Source of the DNA: Chloroflexota bacterium
Lineage (GTDB): Bacteria > Chloroflexota > Dehalococcoidia > SM23-28-2 > RBG-16-64-32
Assembly (NCBI GenBank): GCA_005880055.1
Contig: VBJS01000123.1
Location: 1 to 10,264 of the forward strand
Length of the DNA stretch: 10,264 nt
Direction: 5' to 3'
The notes below the pieces were generated by a model that saw nothing but the letters and a program-made list of their open reading frames with translations, searched no databases and was not told where the DNA came from. Positions 1 through 5,770 of this stretch are shown piece after piece (within the stretch, counting starts at the first letter, position 1; each line of letters begins with the position of its first letter). The translations under genes were made by a program, and so were the position numbers.

Positions 1-254
1 ATCTCGTCTTTATGCAGCAGGATGAGGACGTCCTCGAAAGAACCTGTAGCCAGTTGCAAACCGGTGAGCCTTTCAATAGGGATGAGCTCATCCGTGCTGT
101 GATCGCTTAAGAGGATGAAATCGTTGTCTATGGCTAATGAATCGGTGCCGCGAAACCTAGCGATTGGCACCATCCCAAGCCTCCGGAGCGAGCGATTGTG
201 TCGCCAATTAGTTATCTCGCGCCTAAGAAAGATGCCGAGCTTCCGTCCGGGCAT
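1..254 (-). CDS. Unrecognised protein, N-terminal part (runs off left edge)
   Basis: A reading frame on the minus strand starts at ATG 254 (MPGRKLGIFL...) and stays open for 84 codons to the window edge, so its C-terminus is missing. The visible part has a basic N-terminus (residues about 4-27, many Arg/Lys) followed by an acidic/hydrophobic alternating stretch (about residues 36-84, including DNDFILLSD and FEDVLILLHKDE) that reads like beta-strand-rich folded protein. Composition is less GC-rich than gyrB next to it. A weak purine-rich GAGCGGG lies just upstream of the ATG, and the frame continues upstream without an alternative ATG/GTG/TTG start. I do not recognise a family and assign no function. 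It lies downstream of gyrB on the same strand, about 126 bases after the gyrB stop. It is preferred over the 89-codon plus-strand frame at 115-384, which is Pro/Arg/Ala-rich and runs into the gyrB end. Confidence 0.5.
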   Translation of the reverse strand, partial: MPGRKLGIFLRREITNWRHNRSLRRLGMVPIARFRGTDSLAIDNDFILLSDHSTDELIPIERLTGLQLATGSFEDVLILLHKDE

Positions 255-380
255 ATCCCGCTCTAACCAATACGAACTTAGCCGATCACCCCCGGCCGGT
301 GACGCCGCCGCTCTCCGCCAGTATCTCCTCCAGGTGCATCTGCCATTTCCAGCGCCCGCCGCTTGGCCGCAGCCGGCCGC
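255..380. other. gyrB downstream spacer with GC-rich hairpin
   Basis: This 126-base gap between the gyrB stop and the leftmost gene holds a GC-rich palindrome at 286-302 (TCACC...GGTGA around a GGCCGG core) and GGCCG-rich sequence at 364-380. The hairpin could act as a weak terminator or mRNA 3' end for gyrB, but no T-run follows it on either strand. No convincing gene was found; short minus-strand frames starting near 341-346 end within about 25 codons. Confidence 0.35.
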
Positions 381-2315
381 CTAGATGTCGAGGTTGCGGA
401 CCTTGTCGTAGTGCGATTGAATGAAGCGCTTGCGGTGGAAGACCTCTTCGCCCATCAGCTGGCTGAAGACCAGGTCCGCCACCATCGCGTCCTCGCAGTT
501 AACCTGCAGCACCGTTCGTACGGCCGGGTCCATCGTCGTCTCCCAGAGCTGGCCGGGGTTCATCTCGCCCAGGCCCTTGTAGCGCTGGATGGCGATGCCC
601 TTGCCGTCCTTCAGCTTCGCCAGGTAGCTGTCCTTGTCCTTCTCCGTGTAGAACCAGCGCACGTCCTTGCGGTTCTTGGCGCTGAACAACGGCGGCTGCG
701 CGATATACAGGTGCCCGTGCTCGATGAGCGCCGGCATGTAGCGGTAGAAGAAGGTAAGCAGCAGCGTGCGGATGTGCGCGCCGTCCACGTCGGCGTCGGT
801 CATGATGATGATCCGGTGATAACGCAGCTTCAGCGGATCGAAGTCCTCGCCGAAGCCGGCGCCCAGCGCCGTGATGATCGCTTTGATCTCCTCGTGCGCC
901 AGCATCTTGTCCGGCCGCGCCTTCTCCACGTTCAGGATCTTGCCCCGCAGCGGCAGGATCGCTTGAAAGCGGCGGTCCCGTCCTTCTTTCGCAGTGCCGC
1001 CGGCCGATGCGCCCTCCACCAGGTACAACTCGCGCACCTCCGGGTTGCGCTCCGAGCAGTCGGCGAGTTTGCCGGGAAGGATGCTGTCGTCCAGCACGCC
1101 CTTCTTGATAACGAGATCGCGGGCCTTGCGCGCGGCTTCGCGGGCGCGGGCCGCCGTCAGGCACTTCTCGATGATGCGGCGCGCGTCGGAAGGGTGCTCC
1201 TCAAGCCAGGTCGACAGCTCGTCACCCATCGCCGACTCGACGATGCCCTTCATCTCGGCGTTGCCCAGCCGCGTCTTCGTCTGCCCCTCGAACTGCGGCT
1301 CCGGCAGCTTCACGCTGATCACGGCGACCAGTCCCTCGCGGACGTCCTCGCCGCTCAGGTTGGCGTCGTTTTCCTTGAGGATCTTCTGCTTGCGCGCGGA
1401 GTCGTTGAGGACGCGGGTGAGCGCCGAGCGGAAGCCGGTGAGGTGTGTGCCGCCATCGATGGTATGGATGCAGTTGGCGAAGGCGAAGGTGTGCTCAGTG
1501 AAGCTGTCGTTGTACTGGATCGCAACTTCGACGACGGAACCCTCAGCGCCGCGCTCCATATAGAACGGCTCGTGGACGGCGCGGCGGTCCTTGTTGAGGC
1601 GCTGCACGAAGGACTTGATGCCGCCCTCGAAGTAGTAGTTGATCTCGCGGGCGATCCCAGTCCTGAGCCCAGCCGAAGGGCGCTCATCGCGGAAGGAGAT
1701 CCAGATGGCCTTGGTCAGGAACGCCATCTCCCGGAAGCGTTCGGCCAGGGTCGTGAAGTCGAACCCCGTCTCGGCGAAGATCTCGGTGTCCGGCGTGAAG
1801 CCCGTGGTTGTTCCCGTCTCCGTAATGCCGTTGCTGACCGCTTTCATGGGCCCGGTGGCCTTGCCGCGCTCATACTCCTGCCGGTAGAGCTTCTTGTCGC
1901 GCCGTACTTCCACCCACATGTTCGAGGAGAGGGCGTTGACGACGGCGGCGCCGACGCCGTGCAGTCCGCCGGAGACCTTGTACGCCTGGTTATCGAACTT
2001 ACCGCCCGCGTGGAGGTAGGTCATCACGGTCTCGAGCGCAGACTTGCCGGTGCGCGGATGCGTGTCCGTCGGGATGCCGCGGCCGTTGTCGGTCACGACA
2101 ACCGAGCCGTCCGGCTTGATCACGATATCGATGCGACTGCAGAAGCCGGCCATCGCCTCGTCGATGGAGTTATCGACGATTTCGTAGACGAGATGGTGAA
2201 GGCCCCGCTCATCGGTGGAGCCGATGTACATGCTGGGGCGGCGCCGGACGGCTTCGAGGCCCTCCAGGACCTGAATATCGGCAGCCGTGTATTTACTTAG
2301 TTTCGTATCTGTCAT
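381..2315 (-). CDS. gyrB: DNA gyrase subunit B (ATPase/Toprim subunit)
   Basis: GyrB is the ATP-hydrolysing subunit of the A2B2 gyrase that introduces negative supercoils into cytoplasmic DNA. The 644-residue product spans the whole family. The GHKL ATPase domain has EIVDNSIDEAMAG at 45-57 (catalytic-base Glu45, Mg-binding Asn49), DNGRGIP at 76-82, the GGLHGVG ATP lid at 116-122 and QTKTRLGN at 345-352. The Toprim domain has EGASAGG at 434-440 (catalytic Glu434), PLRGKILNVEKA at 455-466 and the metal-binding TDADVDGAHIRT at 506-517. The C-terminal part has QRYKGLGEMNPGQLW at 577-591. Start ATG 2315 fits the usual N-terminus; no Shine-Dalgarno precedes it, but an extended -10 lies about 22 bases upstream. 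Two oddities: Ala436 replaces the near-invariant Asp of EGDSAGG, and residues about 212-221 (RPSAGLRTGI) look like an in-frame insertion derived from a dispersed repeat. Length and the single subunit argue for GyrB, though ParE is not formally excluded. Confidence 0.95.
   Translation of the reverse strand: MTDTKLSKYTAADIQVLEGLEAVRRRPSMYIGSTDERGLHHLVYEIVDNSIDEAMAGFCSRIDIVIKPDGSVVVTDNGRGIPTDTHPRTGKSALETVMTYLHAGGKFDNQAYKVSGGLHGVGAAVVNALSSNMWVEVRRDKKLYRQEYERGKATGPMKAVSNGITETGTTTGFTPDTEIFAETGFDFTTLAERFREMAFLTKAIWISFRDERPSAGLRTGIAREINYYFEGGIKSFVQRLNKDRRAVHEPFYMERGAEGSVVEVAIQYNDSFTEHTFAFANCIHTIDGGTHLTGFRSALTRVLNDSARKQKILKENDANLSGEDVREGLVAVISVKLPEPQFEGQTKTRLGNAEMKGIVESAMGDELSTWLEEHPSDARRIIEKCLTAARAREAARKARDLVIKKGVLDDSILPGKLADCSERNPEVRELYLVEGASAGGTAKEGRDRRFQAILPLRGKILNVEKARPDKMLAHEEIKAIITALGAGFGEDFDPLKLRYHRIIIMTDADVDGAHIRTLLLTFFYRYMPALIEHGHLYIAQPPLFSAKNRKDVRWFYTEKDKDSYLAKLKDGKGIAIQRYKGLGEMNPGQLWETTMDPAVRTVLQVNCEDAMVADLVFSQLMGEEVFHRKRFIQSHYDKVRNLDI
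1653..1683. repeat. Dispersed-repeat-like insert inside gyrB
   Basis: On the plus strand, 1660-1680 reads CCTGAGCCCAGCCGAAGGG with its flanking bases. This strongly resembles an interspersed CCTGAG(n)CGAAGGG element that I know from intergenic regions of many environmental bacterial genomes. It encodes GyrB residues about 212-221, where E. coli and B. subtilis GyrB have a shorter link between the strand ending in D-E/K-R and the YEGGI motif. The reading frame is kept. The copy assignment rests on pattern memory; no second copy occurs in this window. Confidence 0.5.
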
Positions 2316-2336
2316 AAGAAGGGGAACCGCATACTC

Positions 2337-2345
2337 ATTCTACCA
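2337..2345 (-). promoter_or_regulatory. gyrB promoter, extended -10
   Basis: Reading the minus strand, TGGTAGAAT (TGn plus TAGAAT) sits 21 bases upstream of the gyrB ATG. No good -35 hexamer is present at the standard distance, which is tolerated for extended -10 promoters. The resulting leader would be only about 14-16 bases and has no Shine-Dalgarno sequence. Confidence 0.45.
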
Positions 2346-2364
2346 TATCTGAACGCATTTAGCG

Positions 2365-2391
2365 AACGCTCAGTTAGCTCTAACTGGCGTT
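2365..2391. promoter_or_regulatory. 27-bp operator-like palindrome upstream of MFS gene
   Basis: A perfect inverted repeat CAGTTAG-CT-CTAACTG occupies 2371-2386. It is extended by outer arms AACGC (2365-2369) and GCGTT (2387-2391) with one unpaired T at 2370. Its right end abuts the -10 of the MFS gene (2391-2396), so a bound dimeric regulator would block or control that promoter; it also lies upstream of the gyrB -10. Size and symmetry fit a TetR- or MarR-type operator, but no regulator gene is in the window. A cruciform/hairpin is the alternative reading. Confidence 0.55.
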
Positions 2392-2396
2392 AGAAT
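2391..2396 (+). promoter_or_regulatory. -10 element of MFS gene (leaderless start)
   Basis: TAGAAT ends 7 bases before the MFS ATG at 2404, so transcription would begin at or within a base or two of the start codon. There is no Shine-Dalgarno sequence, which fits a leaderless mRNA. No clear -35 hexamer is seen; that position is taken by the palindrome. Confidence 0.45.
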
Positions 2397-2403
2397 AGGC
2401 GTT

Positions 2404-3639
2404 ATGGCGACACCTGAACCACGCGTTGCCACCCCCACCGAAGCCGTCCCCGATTCCCCCATTCCCGGCATCTCGCGCCCCGTCTTCGTCCTCTCTCTCG
2501 TCTCCTTCCTGACGGACATATCTTCCGAGATGATCTACCCACTCGTGCCGCTGTTTCTCACGTCGGTCCTGGGCGCGCCGCTGGCCGCCGTCGGGCTCAT
2601 CGAGGGGGTTGCCGAGAGCACGGCCTCGGTGCTCAAGACCGTCTCCGGCTGGCTCTCCGACCGTCTCGGCATGCGCAAGCCGCTTGTTGTCGCCGGCTAT
2701 GCGCTCTCCGGCCTCGCCAAGCCACTGATGGCCGCCGCTTACGTCTGGCCGGCCGCGCTCGGCGTGCGCTTCCTTGACCGCGCGGGGAAAGGCATCCGCA
2801 CGGCGCCCCGCGATGCCATCATCGCCGACGCGACACCCGAACGGCACCGGGGCCGGGCCTTTGGCTTCCACCGAGGGATGGACACTGCCGGCGCGGTCAT
2901 CGGTCCGGCCATCGGCCTCGGCCTGCTCGCCTTGCTGGACCAGGACTTCCGCCTCGTGTTCCTCATCGCCGGGCTGCCCGCATTGGGCGGCGTCGCGCTT
3001 CTCTGGGTACTGCCGGAGCGCCGCCCGATTGCTGCCTCGGCCGATATACCGGCGAGAGTGCCGCTGCGGGAGCTGGGACGGCCGTTCTTCGTTTTCCTCG
3101 CCGTTATGCTTGTCTTTGCGGTTGGCAACTCCAGCGATGCGTTTCTGATCCTGCGCTCGAAAGACCTCGGGCTCTCCAACACCGCAACCGTCGGCGCCTA
3201 CGTCCTCTACAACACGATCTACGCGCTCGGGTCGGCGCCCGCCGGCGTCGCCTCCGACCGGCTGGGCGCGCGGCCCGTGATCACCGCCGGCCTGGGCGTC
3301 TTCGCGCTCGTCTACCTTGGGTTCGGGCTGGCGTCGGGCGGCGCCCTCGTCTGGCCCCTGTTCGCCGTCTACGGCGTATACATGGCGCTCACAGACGGCG
3401 TGGCGAAGGCCCTGATATCGAACGTCGTTCCGGCACGAGAGCGCGCAACCGCCATCGGCATCTATACCGGAGCGACCGGCGCCATGATCCTTCTTTCGAG
3501 CGTACTTGCGGGCGCACTCTGGGACCTGATCGACCCCTCGGCGCCCTTCCTTCTCGGCGGCGTGACGGCCCTAGCGGCGCTTGTCTTGCTCGTCGCCCTA
3601 CTGCCGCGAGACGCGGGCGTTCGGCGCAACGGCATATAA
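2404..3639 (+). CDS. MFS transporter (putative multidrug-type efflux permease)
   Basis: The 411-residue polytopic inner-membrane protein has about 12 hydrophobic segments, the usual size for the major facilitator superfamily. The motif A loop GWLSDRLGMRKP lies at 82-93 between predicted helices 2 and 3, and a second cytoplasmic signature, DRAGKGIRTAPRDAIIAD, at about 125-142. The N-terminus of about 20 residues is polar and Pro-rich before the first helix (about 26-52, including TDISSEMIYPLVP). The DISSEMIYPLVP / GKGIRTAPRDA pattern is typical of a widespread uncharacterised MFS group usually annotated as efflux permeases; the substrate cannot be told from sequence. Start ATG 2404 is supported by the -10 placed 7 bases upstream, and the gene probably has a palindrome-controlled promoter. 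It is followed after 7 bases by the VOC gene, so read-through is likely. It is divergent from gyrB. Confidence 0.9.
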   Translation: MATPEPRVATPTEAVPDSPIPGISRPVFVLSLVSFLTDISSEMIYPLVPLFLTSVLGAPLAAVGLIEGVAESTASVLKTVSGWLSDRLGMRKPLVVAGYALSGLAKPLMAAAYVWPAALGVRFLDRAGKGIRTAPRDAIIADATPERHRGRAFGFHRGMDTAGAVIGPAIGLGLLALLDQDFRLVFLIAGLPALGGVALLWVLPERRPIAASADIPARVPLRELGRPFFVFLAVMLVFAVGNSSDAFLILRSKDLGLSNTATVGAYVLYNTIYALGSAPAGVASDRLGARPVITAGLGVFALVYLGFGLASGGALVWPLFAVYGVYMALTDGVAKALISNVVPARERATAIGIYTGATGAMILLSSVLAGALWDLIDPSAPFLLGGVTALAALVLLVALLPRDAGVRRNGI

Positions 3640-3640
3640 T
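3635..3640 (+). promoter_or_regulatory. TATAAT -10 giving a leaderless VOC transcript
   Basis: A perfect TATAAT overlaps the MFS stop codon (TAA at 3637-3639) and ends 6 bases before the ATG at 3647. There is no Shine-Dalgarno sequence in this gap, so an internal promoter producing a leaderless mRNA would explain how the downstream gene is translated. No clear -35 is visible. Confidence 0.4.
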
Positions 3641-3646
3641 CGCGGC

Positions 3647-4087
3647 ATGGCGAAGAAGCGGACCGGCGACCCCTGGATGCCGGCCGACAAGTACGGCCGG
3701 TCGCTGCCGCCCTTCAGCGTAAACCTGCTCGTCCGGGACGTCTCGCGCTCGGTCGCGTTTTACCGGGAGGTGCTGGGCGCCGAGGTACTATACTCCGATC
3801 CGGACTTCGCGGCTCTGCGGGCGCAGGGCGCCGACTTCATGCTTCACGCCGATCACACCTACGAGCAGCACCCGTGGACTGACCGCCTGCTCGCGGCCGG
3901 CCCGCGAGGGGTGGGCGCCGAACTCCGTCTCTTCGGCGTTGACCCGGACGGTCTCGAGAAGCGAGCGCGCGGCGCCGGCGCGCCGGTGCTCAAGGAGACC
4001 TTCGAAAGGGGTCACGGCTGGCGCGAGGTGTGGGTGCAGGACCCCGACGGCTATGTGTGGGCAGTCGGGGTACCGATCGGAGACTGA
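3647..4087 (+). CDS. VOC-superfamily (glyoxalase/bleomycin-resistance fold) protein
   Basis: The 146-residue cytoplasmic protein shows the paired beta-alpha-beta-beta-beta modules of the vicinal oxygen chelate fold. Module 1 starts at SVNLLVRDVSRSVAFYREVLG (about 24-44). Module 2 covers about 90-143, with LRLFGVDPDGLEKRARGAG and the characteristic terminal strand VWVQDPDGYVWAVG at 128-141. Such proteins are glyoxalases, dioxygenases, epimerases or drug-binding resistance proteins. The metal-ligand positions are not clearly conserved (Asn26 sits where a His often occurs), so a ligand-binding rather than catalytic role is possible. I chose ATG 3647 over the longer frame from 3581 because the extra 22 residues overlap the MFS 3' end and are not domain-like, and because TATAAT sits 6 bases upstream. 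The trmO gene follows after 3 bases. Substrate unknown. Confidence 0.8.
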   Translation: MAKKRTGDPWMPADKYGRSLPPFSVNLLVRDVSRSVAFYREVLGAEVLYSDPDFAALRAQGADFMLHADHTYEQHPWTDRLLAAGPRGVGAELRLFGVDPDGLEKRARGAGAPVLKETFERGHGWREVWVQDPDGYVWAVGVPIGD

Positions 4088-4090
4088 AGC

Positions 4091-4630
4091 GTGCTGGACC
4101 GCCTGCGCCGAGTATTTTCCCGTCCGGAGGAGCCCACTGCAGATCTGCAGCCGATCAACCTGACGCCGATCGGCGTCGTCCGAAACGCCGTCAAAGACAC
4201 CGACGGCCTGGGTCACGCCGAGGAGTTGGAGTCCCGCATCGTCTTGCGCCTGGAGCTGGCCGACGCGCTCTTCGGGCTCGACACCTGGTCGCACCTCCTT
4301 GTGCTCTTCTGGCCGCACAACCTGCCCGACGACGTCCGCGGCTCCAAGCACCGCCTACACCCGCGCGACGACCCCGAGAACCCGCTCCAGGGCGTGCTCG
4401 CGACCCGTTCGCAGATCCGCTTCAACCCGATACTCGTGACTGCGGTGCGCCTGCTAGGCGTCAAAGGCAACGTCGTCCGCGTGCGAGGGCTGGATGCCAT
4501 CGACGGCACACCGGTGCTGGACATCAAGCCCTACGTCCCGCGCTTCGACTCCGTGCCGGACGCCCGGATGCCGGAGTGGGTCACAAGAGCCACAGAAGAC
4601 ACAGAGCACGGAGAGCCACAGAGACGGTGA
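4091..4630 (+). CDS. trmO: TrmO-type tRNA (t6A37) N6-methyltransferase
   Basis: TrmO (formerly YaeB/TsaA/VirR) uses SAM to methylate N6-threonylcarbamoyladenosine at position 37 of tRNAs, giving m6t6A. The 179-residue product has the family order: PIGVVR at 26-31, GLDTWSHLLVLFW at 62-74, GVLATRSQIRFNPI at 101-114 (the SAM-site core, usually F-A-T-R-S-P-x-R-P-N-P-I) and DGTPVLDIKPYVPRFD at 138-153. The start is GTG 4091, with GGAGA about 8 bases upstream inside the end of the VOC gene; the 3-base gap suggests translational coupling. In some bacteria the family is a single-domain protein with a short extra C-terminus. Here the last about 15 residues (TRATEDTEHGEPQRR) are encoded by an ACAGAGCACGG-type repeat and are probably not part of the fold. 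Whether this homolog acts on tRNA is inferred from family membership. Confidence 0.85.
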   Translation: MLDRLRRVFSRPEEPTADLQPINLTPIGVVRNAVKDTDGLGHAEELESRIVLRLELADALFGLDTWSHLLVLFWPHNLPDDVRGSKHRLHPRDDPENPLQGVLATRSQIRFNPILVTAVRLLGVKGNVVRVRGLDAIDGTPVLDIKPYVPRFDSVPDARMPEWVTRATEDTEHGEPQRR

Positions 4631-4676
4631 CTAGCGCCAGATGGACACAGACTAACGCAGATGGGGATGGAGATTG
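4579..4676. repeat. CACAGAG / GATGGACACAG dispersed repeat tract
   Basis: The purine- and CA-rich tract contains CCACAGAAGACACAGAGC and CCACAGAGA (4589-4625), then AGATGGACACAGACTAACGC and AGATGGGGATGG (4640-4670). Both halves resemble short interspersed sequences common in intergenic DNA of many bacteria (ACAGAGnACACAGAG and AGATGGACACAGATGAACACAG). The tract overlaps the last about 17 codons of trmO and the first codons of the longest frame of the next gene, so both ends of those frames are suspect. Confidence 0.5.
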
Positions 4677-4703
4677 GGGATTCTTGTCGTAGGGGTGACC
4701 ATT

Positions 4704-4738
4704 GGGGCGGACCCGGGAGGAAGAGGGGAGGTCGCCCC
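4704..4738. terminator. Possible hairpin terminator after trmO
   Basis: GGGGCGGACC (4704-4713) can pair with GGTCGCCCC (4730-4738), leaving one bulged G and a 16-base purine-rich loop. It lies about 75 bases after the trmO stop in a stretch that would otherwise encode the doubtful N-terminus of the next frame. There is no following T-run, so a factor-independent terminator role is uncertain. Confidence 0.3.
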
Positions 4739-4768
4739 GCACAACCGTCGCCGTCGAACGTTCGCTCG

Positions 4769-5512
4769 TTGGCCGTAAACGTAGAGTCTACGGCTCAAGA
4801 CCGCGGCTCGACTCTCGGAGGACGCCTCCTCGACATCTACGACCGCCTGTTCGCCGCTTACGGGCCGCAGCGCTGGTGGCCGGGCGACTCGCCCTTCGAG
4901 GTGATTGTCGGCGCCATCCTCACACAGTCCGCCGCCTGTGCGAACGTAGAGCAGGCGCTCTCCAACCTGAAGGCCGCCGGCGCCCTCTCGCCCGAAGGCC
5001 TGCACCGGCTCTCCGAACCACAGATCGCCGCGTTGATCCGGCCAAGCGGCTACTTCAACGCCAAGGCCCGCAAGCTGAAGGCGTTCGTCGACCTCCTCTA
5101 CGACCGCTTCAACGGCGGCCTCGACCGCCTGCTCGCACTACCAGCGCAAGAGCTACGCGCGTTGCTTCTGGCGACCCACGGGATCGGCCCGGAAACCGCC
5201 GACTCCATCATCCTCTACGCCGCCGGCAAGCCGGTCTTCGTCATCGACGCCTACACGCGCCGCACCTTCTCGCGCATCGGAATCTCGCCCGAAGCCGACA
5301 TCTACGAAGGATGGCGCCGGCTGTTCATGCAAGCGCTGCCGGCGGAAGCGCGGCTCTTCAACGAGTACCACGCGCTGATCGTCCACCTGGGCAAGGAAGT
5401 CTGCCGCAAGGAGCCGCGCTGCGGCCAGTGCATGTTGCTTAAGCTCTGCCAGACTGGAGGACGGGCACTCGCAACCTCGGGGCCGCAGGATGTCCAGAAT
5501 GTCCGGCGATAA
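4769..5512 (+). CDS. Endonuclease III-like HhH-GPD DNA glycosylase with Fe-S cluster
   Basis: This is a base-excision-repair glycosylase of the endonuclease III/MutY/MagIII superfamily. From TTG 4769 (247 residues) it shows the N-terminal motif YGPQRWWPGDSPFEVIVGAILTQ at about 31-53, a helix-hairpin-helix LLLATHGIGPETADSIILY at 132-150, the catalytic Asp160 in VFVIDAYTRR, and four cysteines 212, 218, 221 and 227 in a C-x5-C-x2-C-x5-C arrangement that would bind a [4Fe-4S] cluster. The lysine of E. coli Nth (G-V-G-R-K-T-A) is Glu142 here, so AP-lyase activity is unlikely and a monofunctional glycosylase such as the 3-methyladenine enzyme MagIII is the nearest match. The start is uncertain: ATG 4661 is also in frame, but those 36 extra codons are repeat-derived and hairpin-forming; TTG 4769 is the last start before the domain, though it has no Shine-Dalgarno sequence. 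Confidence 0.85.
   Translation: MAVNVESTAQDRGSTLGGRLLDIYDRLFAAYGPQRWWPGDSPFEVIVGAILTQSAACANVEQALSNLKAAGALSPEGLHRLSEPQIAALIRPSGYFNAKARKLKAFVDLLYDRFNGGLDRLLALPAQELRALLLATHGIGPETADSIILYAAGKPVFVIDAYTRRTFSRIGISPEADIYEGWRRLFMQALPAEARLFNEYHALIVHLGKEVCRKEPRCGQCMLLKLCQTGGRALATSGPQDVQNVRR
4772..4793. repeat. Small palindrome at start of the glycosylase gene
   Basis: GCCGTA (4772-4777) pairs with TACGGC (4788-4793), and an inner perfect palindrome CGTAGA-G-TCTACG lies at 4779-4791; the two pairings are mutually exclusive. It sits right at the presumed TTG start and could affect translation or bind a protein. It may be chance. Confidence 0.25.
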
Positions 5513-5770
5513 AATCGGCGATGCGTTGTAGCAATTTGCGATGCAGGCTCGCGTGCCGCACTTTACCCGGGACCGGCACTTGCGTGGCCTGGCAATCGCG
5601 CGTAGGCGCGCACAGTCGGCCTGAGGCCAGGCGCAGCCGCAGCGAAGGCGGGAGCTCCGGGGGTGTCCCCCGATAACAATCGCGGGCGGGCGGGTGGGAC
5701 GAAAGTTGCCCGGGACATAGCACAGCGGCACCGGCCGAGCCCGTGCCTAGTGGCCCGATCGTAGGCGCAA
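5513..5770. other. Convergent intergenic spacer rich in hairpins
   Basis: The 258-base gap between two converging genes holds no convincing gene. It contains GCGCG-TAGG-CGCGC (5598-5611), GGCC-TGA-GGCC (5618-5628) and the strongest hairpin, CGGGGG-TGT-CCCCCG (5658-5672). The CCTGAGGCCAGG...GCAGCGAAGG segment at 5620-5650 resembles the CCTGAG...CGAAGG class of dispersed repeats. The hairpins could stop transcription arriving from both sides. Confidence 0.45.
5658..5672. terminator. Candidate bidirectional terminator hairpin
   Basis: A perfect 6-bp stem CGGGGG/CCCCCG with a 3-base loop lies midway between the glycosylase gene (+) and the hemolysin III-like gene (-). No T-run follows on either strand, so it is not a classical intrinsic terminator. 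Confidence 0.35.

Noticed and set aside
115..384. 89-codon plus-strand frame
   Set aside because: It is Pro/Ala/Arg/Ser-rich with no domain character, overlaps the gyrB 3' end, and lies antisense to a more protein-like minus-strand frame.
363..2300. 645-codon plus-strand open frame exactly antisense to gyrB
   Set aside because: The opposite strand encodes an unmistakable full-length GyrB. The antisense product is Val/Leu/Arg/Ala/Asp-rich without any domain pattern, as expected for the mirror frame of a GC-rich gene.
3581..3646. 22-residue N-terminal extension of the VOC protein
   Set aside because: It overlaps the 3' end of the MFS gene and is not domain-like; ATG 3647 has a -10 element directly upstream.
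5513..5770. tRNA or other known RNA gene in the convergent spacer
   Set aside because: No cloverleaf, T-loop GTTCnAnnC or CCA end was found; only short GC-rich hairpins are present.
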